From NCBI GenBank assembly GCA_963843385.1, contig CAWJJY010000007.1, positions 1,550,001-1,614,000 on the forward strand: a stretch of DNA of 64,000 nt, given 5' to 3'. Both the position numbers and the translations under genes were made by a program. The first letter of the stretch is position 1. Every line of letters begins with the position of its first letter. Positions 8,620 to 21,530 of the stretch are shown piece after piece. Under the pieces are notes generated by a model. The model worked only from the letters and a program-made list of their open reading frames with translations. It did no database searches and was not told the origin of the DNA. Source of the DNA: CAVOHU01 sp963843385 (GTDB lineage: Bacteria; Acidobacteriota; Vicinamibacteria; Vicinamibacterales; JAKQTR01).

Positions 8620-8951
8620 GTGTTCTGCTTTTCCTTGCAGGAGATGCAGACCCTGGTCCACGGAATGGCCTTCAGCCTGGCCGGTGAGATCGGCTCCCCG
8701 CAATCCCGGCACACGCCGTAGGTTCCCTTGTCGATGCGGCTCAAGGCTTCCTCGATCGCCTGCAGGATCTTGGCATCGGTCTGTTTCAGCTTGAGCTGAA
8801 TGTGGACTTCGTTGTTGCCGCTCGCCTGGTCCGCGAGGTCACCCTGCCTGGAGTTGTTCTCCATCGACACCTGAAGCGGACGGATCCCGCCGGCGGAGAG
8901 TATCTCCGACCGTTTGTGCATGAGAGCGTCACGATAGCTCGTCTCTGGCAT
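8616..8951 (-). CDS. DksA/TraR-family C4 zinc-finger protein
   Basis: Protein of 111 aa. The ATG at 8951 is preceded by GAGGAG and begins MPETSYRDALMHKRSEIL. The N-terminal two thirds are coiled-coil (KLKQTDAKILQAIEEALSRIDKG). The C-terminal zinc finger is CRDCGEP...CISC, the CxxC-X17-CxxC spacing of DksA/TraR proteins, which bind the RNA polymerase secondary channel. The coiled-coil tip lacks an obvious DxxDxA motif, so a full DksA role with ppGpp is uncertain. It is translationally coupled to the downstream ferritin-like gene. Confidence 0.85.
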   Translation of the reverse strand: MPETSYRDALMHKRSEILSAGGIRPLQVSMENNSRQGDLADQASGNNEVHIQLKLKQTDAKILQAIEEALSRIDKGTYGVCRDCGEPISPARLKAIPWTRVCISCKEKQNT

Positions 8952-9072
8952 ACCCCACTCCTCGTCACCCGACGCACGCCTATCGTCGTGATCATAACAC
9001 GTCCGCCACGGAGGCCGACCCGGGCTCCGGGACCGATTCGTCGACGATTCTGCGTGGCGTTCAGGGCGCCGG

Positions 9073-11610
9073 CTACTCGGCTCTGAGTGTGCCCAGCGGC
9101 TTCTTTCGCAACACGTCGAGGTTCGCCACCGTGCCGACCCCGGCGACCAGGAAGGCAGCAGCGATGACGGCAAGGACGTGCTCGAGCGGAGACGGCAGCC
9201 ATGCCATCTTCACGCCGTATCGGCTCACGGCCCACGACAATCCCAGCGCACCCGCCGATCCGATGAAACCTGCGACGGCTCCAAGCAAGGCGTACTCGAG
9301 TGCCAGCAGCAGCCCTACCATTCGGCTGGTCGCTCCGAGCGTCTTGAGGACCGCGGCTTCGTACACGCGCTGGTACTTCGTCATCGAGATCGATCCTACG
9401 AGAATCAGAATTCCGCTGGCGAGCACCAGCCCGCCGACCACCGAGATCGCCAGGGTCACGCTCGAGAGCACGCGCCTGACCGACACCAGAATCTCGCGAA
9501 CGTCGATGACCGACACATTCGGGAACCGTTCCGTGACGTCGCGCTGGAGGCGCGCCCGCGCCGACGGGTCGGACGGACCCCGCGTGGTCACCACGAACAT
9601 CTGCGGCGCCTGATCGAGCACGCCAGGCCGGAAGACGAACATGAACCCGCCGGCCCGCGTCTCGGTCCAGTCGACGCTGCGAACGCTGGTCACACGTGCC
9701 GTCACGCTCCGGCCGAGGATATCGAACCGCACCATGTCGCCGACCGACAGGCCCACACGGTCGCGCAGGCTCTGCTCAATGGACACCTCGGCATCCCCGC
9801 TCGGAGAGGCGGGCCAGAAGGTTCCCTCGATCACGCGTTCGTTGCGCTCGAGCCTGGGTCGGTACGTGATGACGTACTCCCGTCCGAGCGACCGCCGGCG
9901 GCGCACCTCCTCGGCACTCTCCAGATTGAGCTGCCGGCCCTTGACGCCGGTGACGCGCGCCCGGAGGACGGGGATGAACACGGCCTGTGATTCCGGCTGG
10001 TGCAAGTGCTGCGCGAGGAAGACCTTGAGCGGGCCGGCCTGGTCCGGCTGCACCTCGATGAGAAACATGTCGGGCACGTCGGACTTCATCTGCAGTTCCA
10101 TGTCCGCAACCAGGCTCGTCTGCAGCGATCGAACCCCGACGATGAAGAAGGTGCCCAGGCCGACGGCGAGCAGAATCGCCCGCGTCTGGTTTCCCGGCCG
10201 TGAGACCCGCCGCGCAGCCTGCCGGATCGAAAAGGCCCGCGCGTGTTGAAGCGGCGAGACCGCACGAATCACCAGCAAGCCCGCGCCGTGGAGCACTAGC
10301 GCGATGACCGCAAGTCCGGCGCTCAGGATGAGTCCGATCTGCCACGACGCGGCCTGCCAGCTGGCCAGCGCGACCAGGCACGCGCCGACGGCGACAATGG
10401 TCCCTAGCCTCACCAGGTCCCTTGCCGGCCGGGCGGCGTCAGACGCGCGCAGCAGCAGGGACGGCCGCATGTGCCGCAGGTCGAGCAGCGGAACCGCGGC
10501 GAACAGCAGCGCGACCAGCAGTCCGATCCCCGTGCTCTGCGCGATGGCCGGCCACGTCAGGCCGTAGGCCGCCCGGACCCCGGTCGCTCGGCTCAAGATC
10601 GGCTGCAGCGACGCGATGGTGATCTTTCCCAGCAGCAGGCCGATGGCGCTGCCGACGATCGCCATCACCAGCACCTGCAGGAGGTAGACCGCGAGGATCT
10701 GCCGGCCCGTGGCGCCCAGGCACTTGAGGACCGCGACCGACTTGATTTTCTGATTCACGAACACCCGGATGACGCTCCAGACGCCCACGCCCCCGAGAAT
10801 CACGATGACCAGTCCGATCAGGCTCAGGTAGTTCTCGGTTCGCGCAAGCTCCTCCCCGACGTGATCCTCGGTCGACCTGTAGTTCCGAACACTCACGAAC
10901 TGGCCCTTGAGCTGTTCACTCAGTGCCGCGGAGAGCGGCCTGACCTGATCGTCGGACACCTTGAGCAGCGTCCGGTAGTCTGCGCGGCTCCCGAAGACGA
11001 GCAGGCCGGTTTCGGAGAGGTCGTCCAGGCTGACGAGCACGCGCGATCCGAAACTGAACGCGCCCGCGCGGCGGCCGGGTTCGGTCTCCAGCACGCCTCG
11101 AATCGTGAACGCGAGCTTCCCGATCATCACGGTGTCGCCGACGCCCACCCCCAGCTGCGCCAGCAGCTCGGGTCGTGCGAGTGCGCCCCGGCCTCGGAGC
11201 AGGCCGAATGAATAGGGCCGCCCGCCCTCGAGCTCGAGGGCCCCGTACATCGGGTAGCCCTGCTGCACGCCGCACACTTCGACCAGACGGGCCACCGCGT
11301 GGCCCGGGTCGGCGGGGCGGATCATGCTGAGGGTCTCCACTTCCTCGAGGCGCCCGGTTACGCGGTAGCGGTGCAGTACCTGTTCGATCTGGTCCCGGGT
11401 CTTCGCGTCCCACGCGCGGTTTGCGCCGATGGTGACATCCGCTCCGAGCATCGCGCGCGACTCGCGCGTCAGGGATTCCCGCACCGTCTGGACGACCGAT
11501 CGCAGCGTGACGATCGACCCGACGCCGAGCGACAGGCACAGGAAGAAGAAGAGCAGCCGCCGCCAGGAGGCGCGCATCTCGCGGACAGCCATGTGAAGGA
11601 CGAAAGCCAT
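9073..11610 (-). CDS. ABC transporter permease, FtsX-like, two-module (YbbP/LolC-type)
   Basis: Large permease of 845 aa counted from the ATG at 11610 (MAFVLHMAVREMRASWRRLLFFF). An upstream alternative at 11661 would overlap the ATPase gene. TM1 is followed by a large periplasmic domain, an FtsX core of three helices around residues 260-385, a second periplasmic domain, and a second FtsX set at the C-terminus. This is the eight-to-ten-helix layout of YbbP-type exporters, which in E. coli pair with the YbbA ATPase and the TesA esterase. The two genes encoded immediately upstream here are exactly an ATPase and a TesA-like esterase, which supports the assignment. Confidence 0.9.
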   Translation of the reverse strand: MAFVLHMAVREMRASWRRLLFFFLCLSLGVGSIVTLRSVVQTVRESLTRESRAMLGADVTIGANRAWDAKTRDQIEQVLHRYRVTGRLEEVETLSMIRPADPGHAVARLVEVCGVQQGYPMYGALELEGGRPYSFGLLRGRGALARPELLAQLGVGVGDTVMIGKLAFTIRGVLETEPGRRAGAFSFGSRVLVSLDDLSETGLLVFGSRADYRTLLKVSDDQVRPLSAALSEQLKGQFVSVRNYRSTEDHVGEELARTENYLSLIGLVIVILGGVGVWSVIRVFVNQKIKSVAVLKCLGATGRQILAVYLLQVLVMAIVGSAIGLLLGKITIASLQPILSRATGVRAAYGLTWPAIAQSTGIGLLVALLFAAVPLLDLRHMRPSLLLRASDAARPARDLVRLGTIVAVGACLVALASWQAASWQIGLILSAGLAVIALVLHGAGLLVIRAVSPLQHARAFSIRQAARRVSRPGNQTRAILLAVGLGTFFIVGVRSLQTSLVADMELQMKSDVPDMFLIEVQPDQAGPLKVFLAQHLHQPESQAVFIPVLRARVTGVKGRQLNLESAEEVRRRRSLGREYVITYRPRLERNERVIEGTFWPASPSGDAEVSIEQSLRDRVGLSVGDMVRFDILGRSVTARVTSVRSVDWTETRAGGFMFVFRPGVLDQAPQMFVVTTRGPSDPSARARLQRDVTERFPNVSVIDVREILVSVRRVLSSVTLAISVVGGLVLASGILILVGSISMTKYQRVYEAAVLKTLGATSRMVGLLLALEYALLGAVAGFIGSAGALGLSWAVSRYGVKMAWLPSPLEHVLAVIAAAFLVAGVGTVANLDVLRKKPLGTLRAE

Positions 11611-11626
11611 GGAGGAGATCCGGCGC

Positions 11627-12337
11627 TCAGCCCTGTGCCGGTGCAGAGTGGTCCCGGTCACGCCCCGTCCCGTTCTCGACGGATTCGACCGCTCCGCCCC
11701 GCAAGTGCAGATTGACGTCTGCGCGGAGGGTCAGTGCGGCATCGTGCGTGGCCAGCACCAGCGTGGCCCCTCGAGTGCGGTTGATGGTCAGCAGCAGGTC
11801 CATCACGAGCCGTCCGTTCGCCGCATCGAGATTGCCCGTAGGCTCATCGGCCAGCAGGATCGGCGGATCGTTCGCGAGGGCGCGCGCGATCGCGACCCGC
11901 TGCTGCTCGCCGCCCGAGAGCTGCGATGGATAGTGATGCCTGCGATCCTTCAGGCCGACCTCGTCCAGCAACTCGCGGGCGCGGGCCGAAGAATCCCGGC
12001 GGCCGGCGATCTCCATCGGGACCATGACGTTTTCGAGCGCCGTCAGCGCCGGAATGAGGTGGAAGAACTGGAAGACGAACCCGATCGTGGCGCCGCGCAG
12101 CCTCGCCAGATCGTCCTCTCCAAGGCCGGTAATGTCCCGGCCGCCAATCACGATCTGCCCGGAGGTCGGCGCGTCGAGGCCTGCGATGAGACCGAGCAGC
12201 GTGGACTTGCCGCTCCCCGACGGGCCCGTGACCGCCATGAACTGGGCGTCAGGCACGGTCAGGTCGAGGGGGTAGAGGATGGTCAGCGGCTCGTTGCCGC
12301 TCGTGACGGTCTTGGAGACCTGTCGCAGCTCGATCAT
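11627..12337 (-). CDS. ABC transporter ATP-binding protein, YbbA/LolD type
   Basis: 236-aa ATPase. Walker A GPSGSGKST is at residues 38-46, signature LSGGEQQR near 145 and Walker B ILLADEPTGNLD near 167. The ATG at 12337 overlaps the stop of the upstream esterase gene as ATGA, and the stop lies 16 bp before the permease start. It therefore powers the adjacent two-module permease. The operon esterase-ATPase-permease matches the known tesA-ybbA-ybbP arrangement. Substrate undefined. Confidence 0.93.
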   Translation of the reverse strand: MIELRQVSKTVTSGNEPLTILYPLDLTVPDAQFMAVTGPSGSGKSTLLGLIAGLDAPTSGQIVIGGRDITGLGEDDLARLRGATIGFVFQFFHLIPALTALENVMVPMEIAGRRDSSARARELLDEVGLKDRRHHYPSQLSGGEQQRVAIARALANDPPILLADEPTGNLDAANGRLVMDLLLTINRTRGATLVLATHDAALTLRADVNLHLRGGAVESVENGTGRDRDHSAPAQG

Positions 12338-13047
12338 TGCGACTCTCTGAGCCGGACGGCCTGCTCCACCACGGCGAACAGGTTTTCGGCCACCTTCCGT
12401 GCGCCCTCGGCGGTCGGGTGGATCCCGTCCCGTTGATTGAGCTCGGGCACACCGGCCACGCCCTGCAGCAGAAACGGCACCAGCTTCACGCGAAAGCGCG
12501 CGGCGAGTTCCGGGAAGACCGCGTGGTATTTCGACGTGTAGTCCGGACCGAGGTTCGGCGGCGCTTCCATGCCCGCAAGGATGACCGTCGCCCCGCGCTG
12601 CTGAGCCTGTTCGATGATGGCGCCGAGGTTGTTGCGCATGTCGTCGATCGACAGCCCCCGAAGCGCGTCGTTGCCGCCGAGCGCCACGACCAGGACGGCC
12701 GTGTTGTCCCCGAGCGCCCAGTCCAGCCGCCGGAGCGCCCCCGCCGTCGTGTCACCCGACACGCCGAGGTTGGCGACCTCGACATTCAGGCCCTCGTCCC
12801 GCAAACGCTGCTCGAGCAGCGCGGGATACGCCTGCTCGGTGGACAGGCCGTAGCCGGCCGTGATGCTGTCGCCGAGCGCCACCACGCGGATCGGGGCCGG
12901 GCCGTTGATGGCGGCCTTGATCTCTTCGTCAGAGGGCGGCTTGGGCAGCTCCGCACCCTTGCACCCCGAGAGCGCCAGCACGGCCAGCAGGAGCACCGCG
13001 ATACCCAGGCGCGCCGGATGATTCCGCTGTGCTGTTGGTGACATCAT
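12334..13047 (-). CDS. Lipoprotein SGNH/GDSL esterase, TesA-like arylesterase
   Basis: 237-aa hydrolase with a lipoprotein signal (lipobox LSGC, Cys29), so it is probably membrane-tethered on the periplasmic side. SGNH blocks are present: GDSIT (Ser61), a Gly in NLGVSGD, GGND, and the C-terminal DGIHP His. This fits lysophospholipase/arylesterase TesA; length beyond the signal is normal. It is first gene of the esterase-ATPase-permease operon and overlaps the ATPase start by four bases. Cleavage specificity cannot be read from sequence. Confidence 0.92.
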   Translation of the reverse strand: MMSPTAQRNHPARLGIAVLLLAVLALSGCKGAELPKPPSDEEIKAAINGPAPIRVVALGDSITAGYGLSTEQAYPALLEQRLRDEGLNVEVANLGVSGDTTAGALRRLDWALGDNTAVLVVALGGNDALRGLSIDDMRNNLGAIIEQAQQRGATVILAGMEAPPNLGPDYTSKYHAVFPELAARFRVKLVPFLLQGVAGVPELNQRDGIHPTAEGARKVAENLFAVVEQAVRLRESQ

Positions 13048-13152
13048 GGATCCCGGCTCGGAGGGCGCAGGAGGACGTTTCTATTATGCTATAGGCATCG
13101 CCTTCCCGCGCCCCGTTTCCCGCCCGTGCGAGACGCCATCGAGGTGGATCAG

Positions 13153-14919
13153 ATGAACGACGAATGGATGGAGCCGGACCTGCTCGACAAGGCCAACCGG
13201 CTCGACGGACAGCTCGCGGTCTGGGGCGGTCCACTCGATTCAGCTGTGGCGGACACGATGGCGCGACTGGATCGAGATGGGTTCATGGAGGCGCTCTTCG
13301 AGCGCAAGCCGGGGCTGTGGGACGGTGACGCCGACGTGCAGGCGAAGATTGCCGGCCGTCTCGGTTGGCTGCGATCTCCGGATGGCATGGTCGCGGCGGT
13401 GCCGCGCCTTCGACAGTTCGCGAACGAGGTTCGATCGGAAGGCATGACCGACGTCGTGCTGCTGGGCATGGGAGGATCCAGCCTGGCGCCCGAGGTGGTG
13501 CGGTCGGTGCTGGGCGTGGTGCCCGGCTGGCCGCGATTTCACATGCTCGATTCGACAGACCCGGCGGCGGTGGGCTCCGTTGCCCCCTCGCCCCGGACGT
13601 CCCTCTTCATCCTGGCGAGCAAGTCGGGCGGCACCATCGAACCCAACGCACTCGCGTCACACTTCCGCGCGCGGCTCCAGGGCGCGGGCATCGTCAACTG
13701 GGCGCGCCAGTTCGTGGCCATTACCGATGAGGGCACGGGATTGCATCGTCGCGCCGTGGCCGAGGGGTTCCGCGAGGTGTTCGTCAACCCGTCGGACATC
13801 GGCGGCCGTTACTCCGCGCTGTCGCTCTTCGGCCTCGTCCCGGCCTCGCTGATGGGACACGACCCGGCCGAGCTCGTCGACTGGGGCCGCGCCATGCTGA
13901 GGCTGTGCCGGCCGGGCCGCAAGGCCGCCATCAACCCGGCCCTCCCGCTCGGCGTGGCGATGGCCGCTGGCGCGCTGTCCGGACGCGACAAGCTCACGCT
14001 CATCGCGTCGCCCGGCATGGCTTCATTCGGCCTGTGGGTCGAGCAACTCGTGGCGGAGAGTACCGGCAAGCAGGGACGCGGCGTGATCCCGATCGCAGGG
14101 GAACCCGTGGGTGCGCCGGCGGTCTATGGCGCTGATCGGGTCTTCGTTCACGTGCAATCGCGCCAGCCCAAAGACGACTCGACCGTGGACGCCACCCGTG
14201 CACTGGCGGCCGCGGGGCATCCCCTCGTTCAGATCGTGCTTCCCGAGCCCGCCGCGCTCTTTGCCGAGTTCGTCCGCTGGGAAGTCGCGACCGCCATCTC
14301 AGGATCCGTGCTGGGCGTGAATCCCTTCGACGAGCCCAACGTGCAACAGGCCAAGGACATGACCCGGCGCCTGCTGGACGGCCAGGCTGCGTCCGGGCGC
14401 CTCGACCCGCCCCCGGAATCGGGCCGCGTCGGCGCGGCTCGCGCCGCCCTCACCCGTGCCGCGCGGGCCAGGCTGGGTGCATCGGGCCCTCAGCAGGCAC
14501 TGTCGCTGCTTGGCGCCGGAGACTACTTCGCGGTGCTGGCGTACCTCGGACCCGACCCCGCCCTGTCAGCGGTCCTCGATCGGTTCCGCCGGGCGGTCAG
14601 GGATCGGACGCGGCTGGCGACGACCTTCGGGTACGGCCCGCGTTACCTGCATTCCACGGGTCAGCTTCACAAGGGCGGCGCCAACAACGGCGTCTACCTG
14701 ATTGTGACATCCGATCCGGTTTCGGATCTGCCGATTCCAGGAGAAGCCTTTTCGTTCGGCACCCTCGAACTCGCCCAGGCGTTTGGAGATTTCGCCTCGC
14801 TCGACGAGGCCGGGCGGCGCGGGATGCACCTGCATCTGCCGCGGCCCGACCCTGAAGTGCTCGACGAGGTGTTGGCGGCACTGTTGCGTGACTCGAAGCC
14901 GGCACGCCCGCTCGGGTGA
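13153..14919 (+). CDS. pgi: Glucose-6-phosphate isomerase of the transaldolase-PGI fusion type, stand-alone
   Basis: Glycolytic enzyme interconverting glucose 6-phosphate and fructose 6-phosphate. The ATG at 13153 has GAGGTGG six bases upstream; a GTG at 13126 is the alternative. SIS-domain features include GMGGSSLAPEV, SKSGGTIEP and the AFDEPNVQ-like FDEPNVQQAKD. The C-terminal third (YGPRYLHSTGQLHKGGANNG, FGTLELAQAFGDF) is typical of the PGI half of bifunctional transaldolase/PGI proteins, not of E. coli-type Pgi. Here no transaldolase domain precedes it: the upstream gene is on the other strand. At 588 aa it is complete for that half. Confidence 0.9.
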   Translation: MNDEWMEPDLLDKANRLDGQLAVWGGPLDSAVADTMARLDRDGFMEALFERKPGLWDGDADVQAKIAGRLGWLRSPDGMVAAVPRLRQFANEVRSEGMTDVVLLGMGGSSLAPEVVRSVLGVVPGWPRFHMLDSTDPAAVGSVAPSPRTSLFILASKSGGTIEPNALASHFRARLQGAGIVNWARQFVAITDEGTGLHRRAVAEGFREVFVNPSDIGGRYSALSLFGLVPASLMGHDPAELVDWGRAMLRLCRPGRKAAINPALPLGVAMAAGALSGRDKLTLIASPGMASFGLWVEQLVAESTGKQGRGVIPIAGEPVGAPAVYGADRVFVHVQSRQPKDDSTVDATRALAAAGHPLVQIVLPEPAALFAEFVRWEVATAISGSVLGVNPFDEPNVQQAKDMTRRLLDGQAASGRLDPPPESGRVGAARAALTRAARARLGASGPQQALSLLGAGDYFAVLAYLGPDPALSAVLDRFRRAVRDRTRLATTFGYGPRYLHSTGQLHKGGANNGVYLIVTSDPVSDLPIPGEAFSFGTLELAQAFGDFASLDEAGRRGMHLHLPRPDPEVLDEVLAALLRDSKPARPLG

Positions 14920-17429
14920 GGTCCTCGAGAATCATGAGCCCACGCTCACGCAGGACGGCCTCCTCGAGGTCAGCCGGCACGGGTCAGTCGTCCGTCCCGG
15001 GACGGCCTGCCGCGTCGCAGTCCGGGCCTTGGCGGGCCGGCACGTGGCTGAGGCTTCTGGCATTCGCCGTGGCGCTTCAGGTGCTGACGGGCGCGGCATA
15101 CCTGCCGGCCCTGCACGGCGGCATGCTCTGGGACGACGACAAGCACATCACCAACCCGGATTTGCGCGCCGTTGACGGCCTGCGTCGCATCTGGTTCGAC
15201 CCGGGAGCCACGCAGCAGTACTACCCCGTGGCCCACTCCGCCTTCTGGCTTCAGCACCGGCTCTGGGGCGACACCACGACCGGGTACCACGCGACCAACG
15301 TGTTCCTTCACGGGTTGTCGGCGTTTCTCCTGTGGCTCGTCTTGAAGCGGCTCGCGATCCCAGGGGCCGCGCTTGCCGCCGCCATCTTCGCACTCCACCC
15401 GGTGCAGGTCGAGTCGGTCGCCTGGATAACCGAGTTGAAGAACACCCTCTCGGGCGTGTTCTACCTCGCGGCGGCGCTGGCCTACCTCCGGTTCGATGAG
15501 ACGCGGAGGTCCCGGCTGTACCTGCTCGCGATCCTGCTCTTCGCCCTGGCGCTTCTGAGCAAGACGGTCACCGCGACCCTGCCCGCCTCGCTGCTCGTGG
15601 TGATGTGGTGGCAGCGCGGAAGGTTGACTCTTCGCCGCGACGTGCGCCCGCTGCTCCCCTTCTTCGCGCTCGGCATCCTTGGTGGCGTCGCCACGGCGCT
15701 TATCGAGCGCGTGCAGATCGGGGCGTTCGGATCGGACTTTCAATTCACGGTGGTCGAGCGCTTCCTCATCGCCGGGCGGGCGACCTGGTTCTATCTGGGC
15801 AAGCTCGTCTGGCCGTTCGACCTGATGTTCATCTACCCTCGCTGGGAAGTCAGCCAGGGCGTCTGGTGGCAGTACCTGTTTCCCATCGGCGCGGTTGGGC
15901 TCTTTGGCGGACTCTGGTGGCTTCGCGGGCGGACCAGGGCGCCGCTCGCTGCCCTGCTGCTCTTCTGCGGCGCGCTCTTCCCCGCCGCCGGATTCATCAA
16001 CGTCTATCCGTTCCGGTTCTCTTTCGTCGCCGACCATTTTCAGTACCTGGCGACTCTGCCCGTGATCACGATCGGCTCGGCGGGCCTCGTGGCCGCCGCA
16101 AGGCGCCTCGCACCCGGTCAACTGCGTGGCGGCGCCGCATGCCTGCTGATTGCCGCGCTCGCAGTGCTGACATGGAATCAGAGCGGCCAGTACGCAGATG
16201 CCGAATCGCTGTATCGAACCACCATCAGCCGCAACCCTTCCTGCTGGATGGCACGGATTAACCTGGCGGTGCTGAATCTCGAACGGGCGCCAGATGCTGC
16301 CGAATCGCTCCTCCAGGAAGCGTTGCGCCTCCGGCCCGATGCCGCGGAAGCGCACTACAACCTCGGTCTTCTCGATCAGAAGTCGGGAAAACTCGCTGCG
16401 GCCGAAGCGCACTATCGAACCGCTCTGAAGATCGGCCCGGACCTCGCGGTCATCCACAACAACCTCGGTCGCGTGCTGCTGGACCAGGGCCGACGGGACG
16501 AGGCGATCCGGGAGTGCGAGCGCGCCTTGCAGCTCAAGCCGAACCTGTTCGAAGCCCATGTCAATCTGGGTGCTCTCCTGTTGGGCGTCAACGACGCAGC
16601 GGCCGAAGCGCATCTGAAGGCCGCCGTGCGGCTCAAGCCCGACGCGGCGGAAGGGCTCTACAATCTGGGCATCAGCCAGCAACGGGCGGGCCACCTGGCT
16701 GAGGCGGTGGCGAGTTATCAGGCGGCGTTGCGGGCGGGGCCAGACAAGGCCGTCATTCACAACAACCTGTGCAGCGCCCTTCGGGCCATGGGCCGGCGGG
16801 ACGAGGCGACGCTCGAATGCGATCGGGCGCTGAAAGCCGATCCCTCGCTCTCGGAAGCGCACGTCAATCTGGCGGGTCTCGCACTCGGCATCGACAATGC
16901 TGCTGCCGAGTCGCACCTGCGGACCGCGGTGCGGCTCGCACCAGGCCTGGCCGAGGTCCGATCCGAGCTGGCCAACACGCTTCAGCTGATGGGACGGTTT
17001 GCGGAGGCGCGAGCGGAGTACGAAACGACGCTCAGGGAACGGCCCGACTACGCGGAGGCGCACAGCAATCTGGGCAACCTCTTGCACCGGATGGGCCGGC
17101 CTGCCGAGGCCATCGCTCACTTCCAGGAGGCGATCCGGCTCAAGCCGGACTACTCGGACGCGTATTACTATTTCGGGAATTCGCTGCTGGACCTCGGGCG
17201 GTTCGAGGACGCGGCGACCCAGTACAGGCTGGCACTGAAGTACAACCCGAACGACGCGGAGGTGCACAATAACCTGGGAGCGGTACTCGAAGCTCAGGGT
17301 CGCCTCTCAGAGGCGGCCGGTCAGTTCGAGTTGGCCCTGCGGGCGAAGCCGGATCTCCAGGCGGCCAGGGACAGCCTCGCGAGGGTGTCAGCCGCGCTCA
17401 GGACCGCTGGGAAAGGGGCCGCTCGATAG
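14916..17429 (+). CDS. Polytopic membrane protein with C-terminal TPR array (TMTC/DUF1736-like)
   Basis: 837 aa; the GTG at 14916 overlaps the PGI stop (GTGA). Residues 45-430 carry about ten hydrophobic helices with a YLPALHGGMLWDDDKHITNP loop typical of glycosyltransferase-C-like TMTC proteins, whose WDD/DD acidic pair faces the outer side. From about residue 435 there are ten or more tetratricopeptide repeats (AEAHYNLGLLDQKSGKLAAAEAHY and similar). A roughly 101-residue block of three repeats is duplicated. The architecture suggests a lipid-linked-sugar-dependent glycosyltransferase with a protein-binding TPR domain; that activity is inference. Confidence 0.85.
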   Translation: MRSSRIMSPRSRRTASSRSAGTGQSSVPGRPAASQSGPWRAGTWLRLLAFAVALQVLTGAAYLPALHGGMLWDDDKHITNPDLRAVDGLRRIWFDPGATQQYYPVAHSAFWLQHRLWGDTTTGYHATNVFLHGLSAFLLWLVLKRLAIPGAALAAAIFALHPVQVESVAWITELKNTLSGVFYLAAALAYLRFDETRRSRLYLLAILLFALALLSKTVTATLPASLLVVMWWQRGRLTLRRDVRPLLPFFALGILGGVATALIERVQIGAFGSDFQFTVVERFLIAGRATWFYLGKLVWPFDLMFIYPRWEVSQGVWWQYLFPIGAVGLFGGLWWLRGRTRAPLAALLLFCGALFPAAGFINVYPFRFSFVADHFQYLATLPVITIGSAGLVAAARRLAPGQLRGGAACLLIAALAVLTWNQSGQYADAESLYRTTISRNPSCWMARINLAVLNLERAPDAAESLLQEALRLRPDAAEAHYNLGLLDQKSGKLAAAEAHYRTALKIGPDLAVIHNNLGRVLLDQGRRDEAIRECERALQLKPNLFEAHVNLGALLLGVNDAAAEAHLKAAVRLKPDAAEGLYNLGISQQRAGHLAEAVASYQAALRAGPDKAVIHNNLCSALRAMGRRDEATLECDRALKADPSLSEAHVNLAGLALGIDNAAAESHLRTAVRLAPGLAEVRSELANTLQLMGRFAEARAEYETTLRERPDYAEAHSNLGNLLHRMGRPAEAIAHFQEAIRLKPDYSDAYYYFGNSLLDLGRFEDAATQYRLALKYNPNDAEVHNNLGAVLEAQGRLSEAAGQFELALRAKPDLQAARDSLARVSAALRTAGKGAAR

Positions 17430-17865
17430 GCTGTGACTCAGGCGATCGTGGCGCGTGAGAGCTGACGCCCGCCCGATCGGCGGTGCAGAGCCGCCGGTCC
17501 CTCCCCTTCACAAATCCCGCGAGAGGTGGTACCGTGAGCAGGTTTGTCAGTGAGCCAGCTACTACCCGCGTGGGCGTCCCCCGAGCGGTATATCATCCCC
17601 CTCGCCTGTTCCCCCCGCGGCCGTCCCCGAATCCTGGGCTCGCTCGTTTTCACTGAAGCGATGGGGAGACCTCAGATCGGGCACCCGCCGGACGAAGGCG
17701 CGGCCCCGGTCCCCCGCCGCACGTGCAACCTGTAACGCTCGCCGCCGAACAGGGGGCGCACAGGGGCACCGAAGGTTGTTGCTTGTCGTTGGGGCCCGGA
17801 TCGTCGGAGACACGCCCCATGGGCTCCCTGGTTCGCATTGATCACCTACCGGAGATTGCACAGTT
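17430..17865. other. Intergenic region upstream of PFOR
   Basis: About 430 bp with no convincing gene on either strand. It holds a stem-loop just after the TPR gene. Short open frames here have poor composition. A GGAG lies 11 bases before the PFOR ATG. No riboswitch fold was recognised. Confidence 0.6.
17475..17499 (+). terminator. Stem-loop after TPR gene
   Basis: Nine-base stem (one G-T wobble) GATCGGCGG / CCGCCGGTC with a 7-base loop, 45 bp after the stop of the TPR gene. There is no clear T-run, so it may act with Rho or be only a transcript end hairpin. Confidence 0.4.
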
Positions 17866-21429
<3,564 letters not shown>

Positions 21430-21444
21430 GACAACGTCTATCCG

Positions 21445-21474
21445 CCCGTGACGCCCGCCTGCGAGCGTCACGGG
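21445..21474 (+). terminator. Stem-loop after PFOR
   Basis: Perfect 9-bp inverted repeat CCCGTGACG / CGTCACGGG with a 12-base loop, 15 bp after the PFOR stop. No strong T-tract follows. It lies between PFOR and the downstream flavoprotein gene, so the two may be separately controlled or processed. Confidence 0.5.
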
Positions 21475-21530
21475 CCAGTTCGAGGACTGCCCCCCGGGAG
21501 CCGGTTTCCCGGGTATACGGAGAGCGAATC

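Noticed and set aside
14970..17267. 765-codon antisense frame opposite the TPR protein
   Set aside because: Same shadow effect; repeats mirror the TPR coding repeats.
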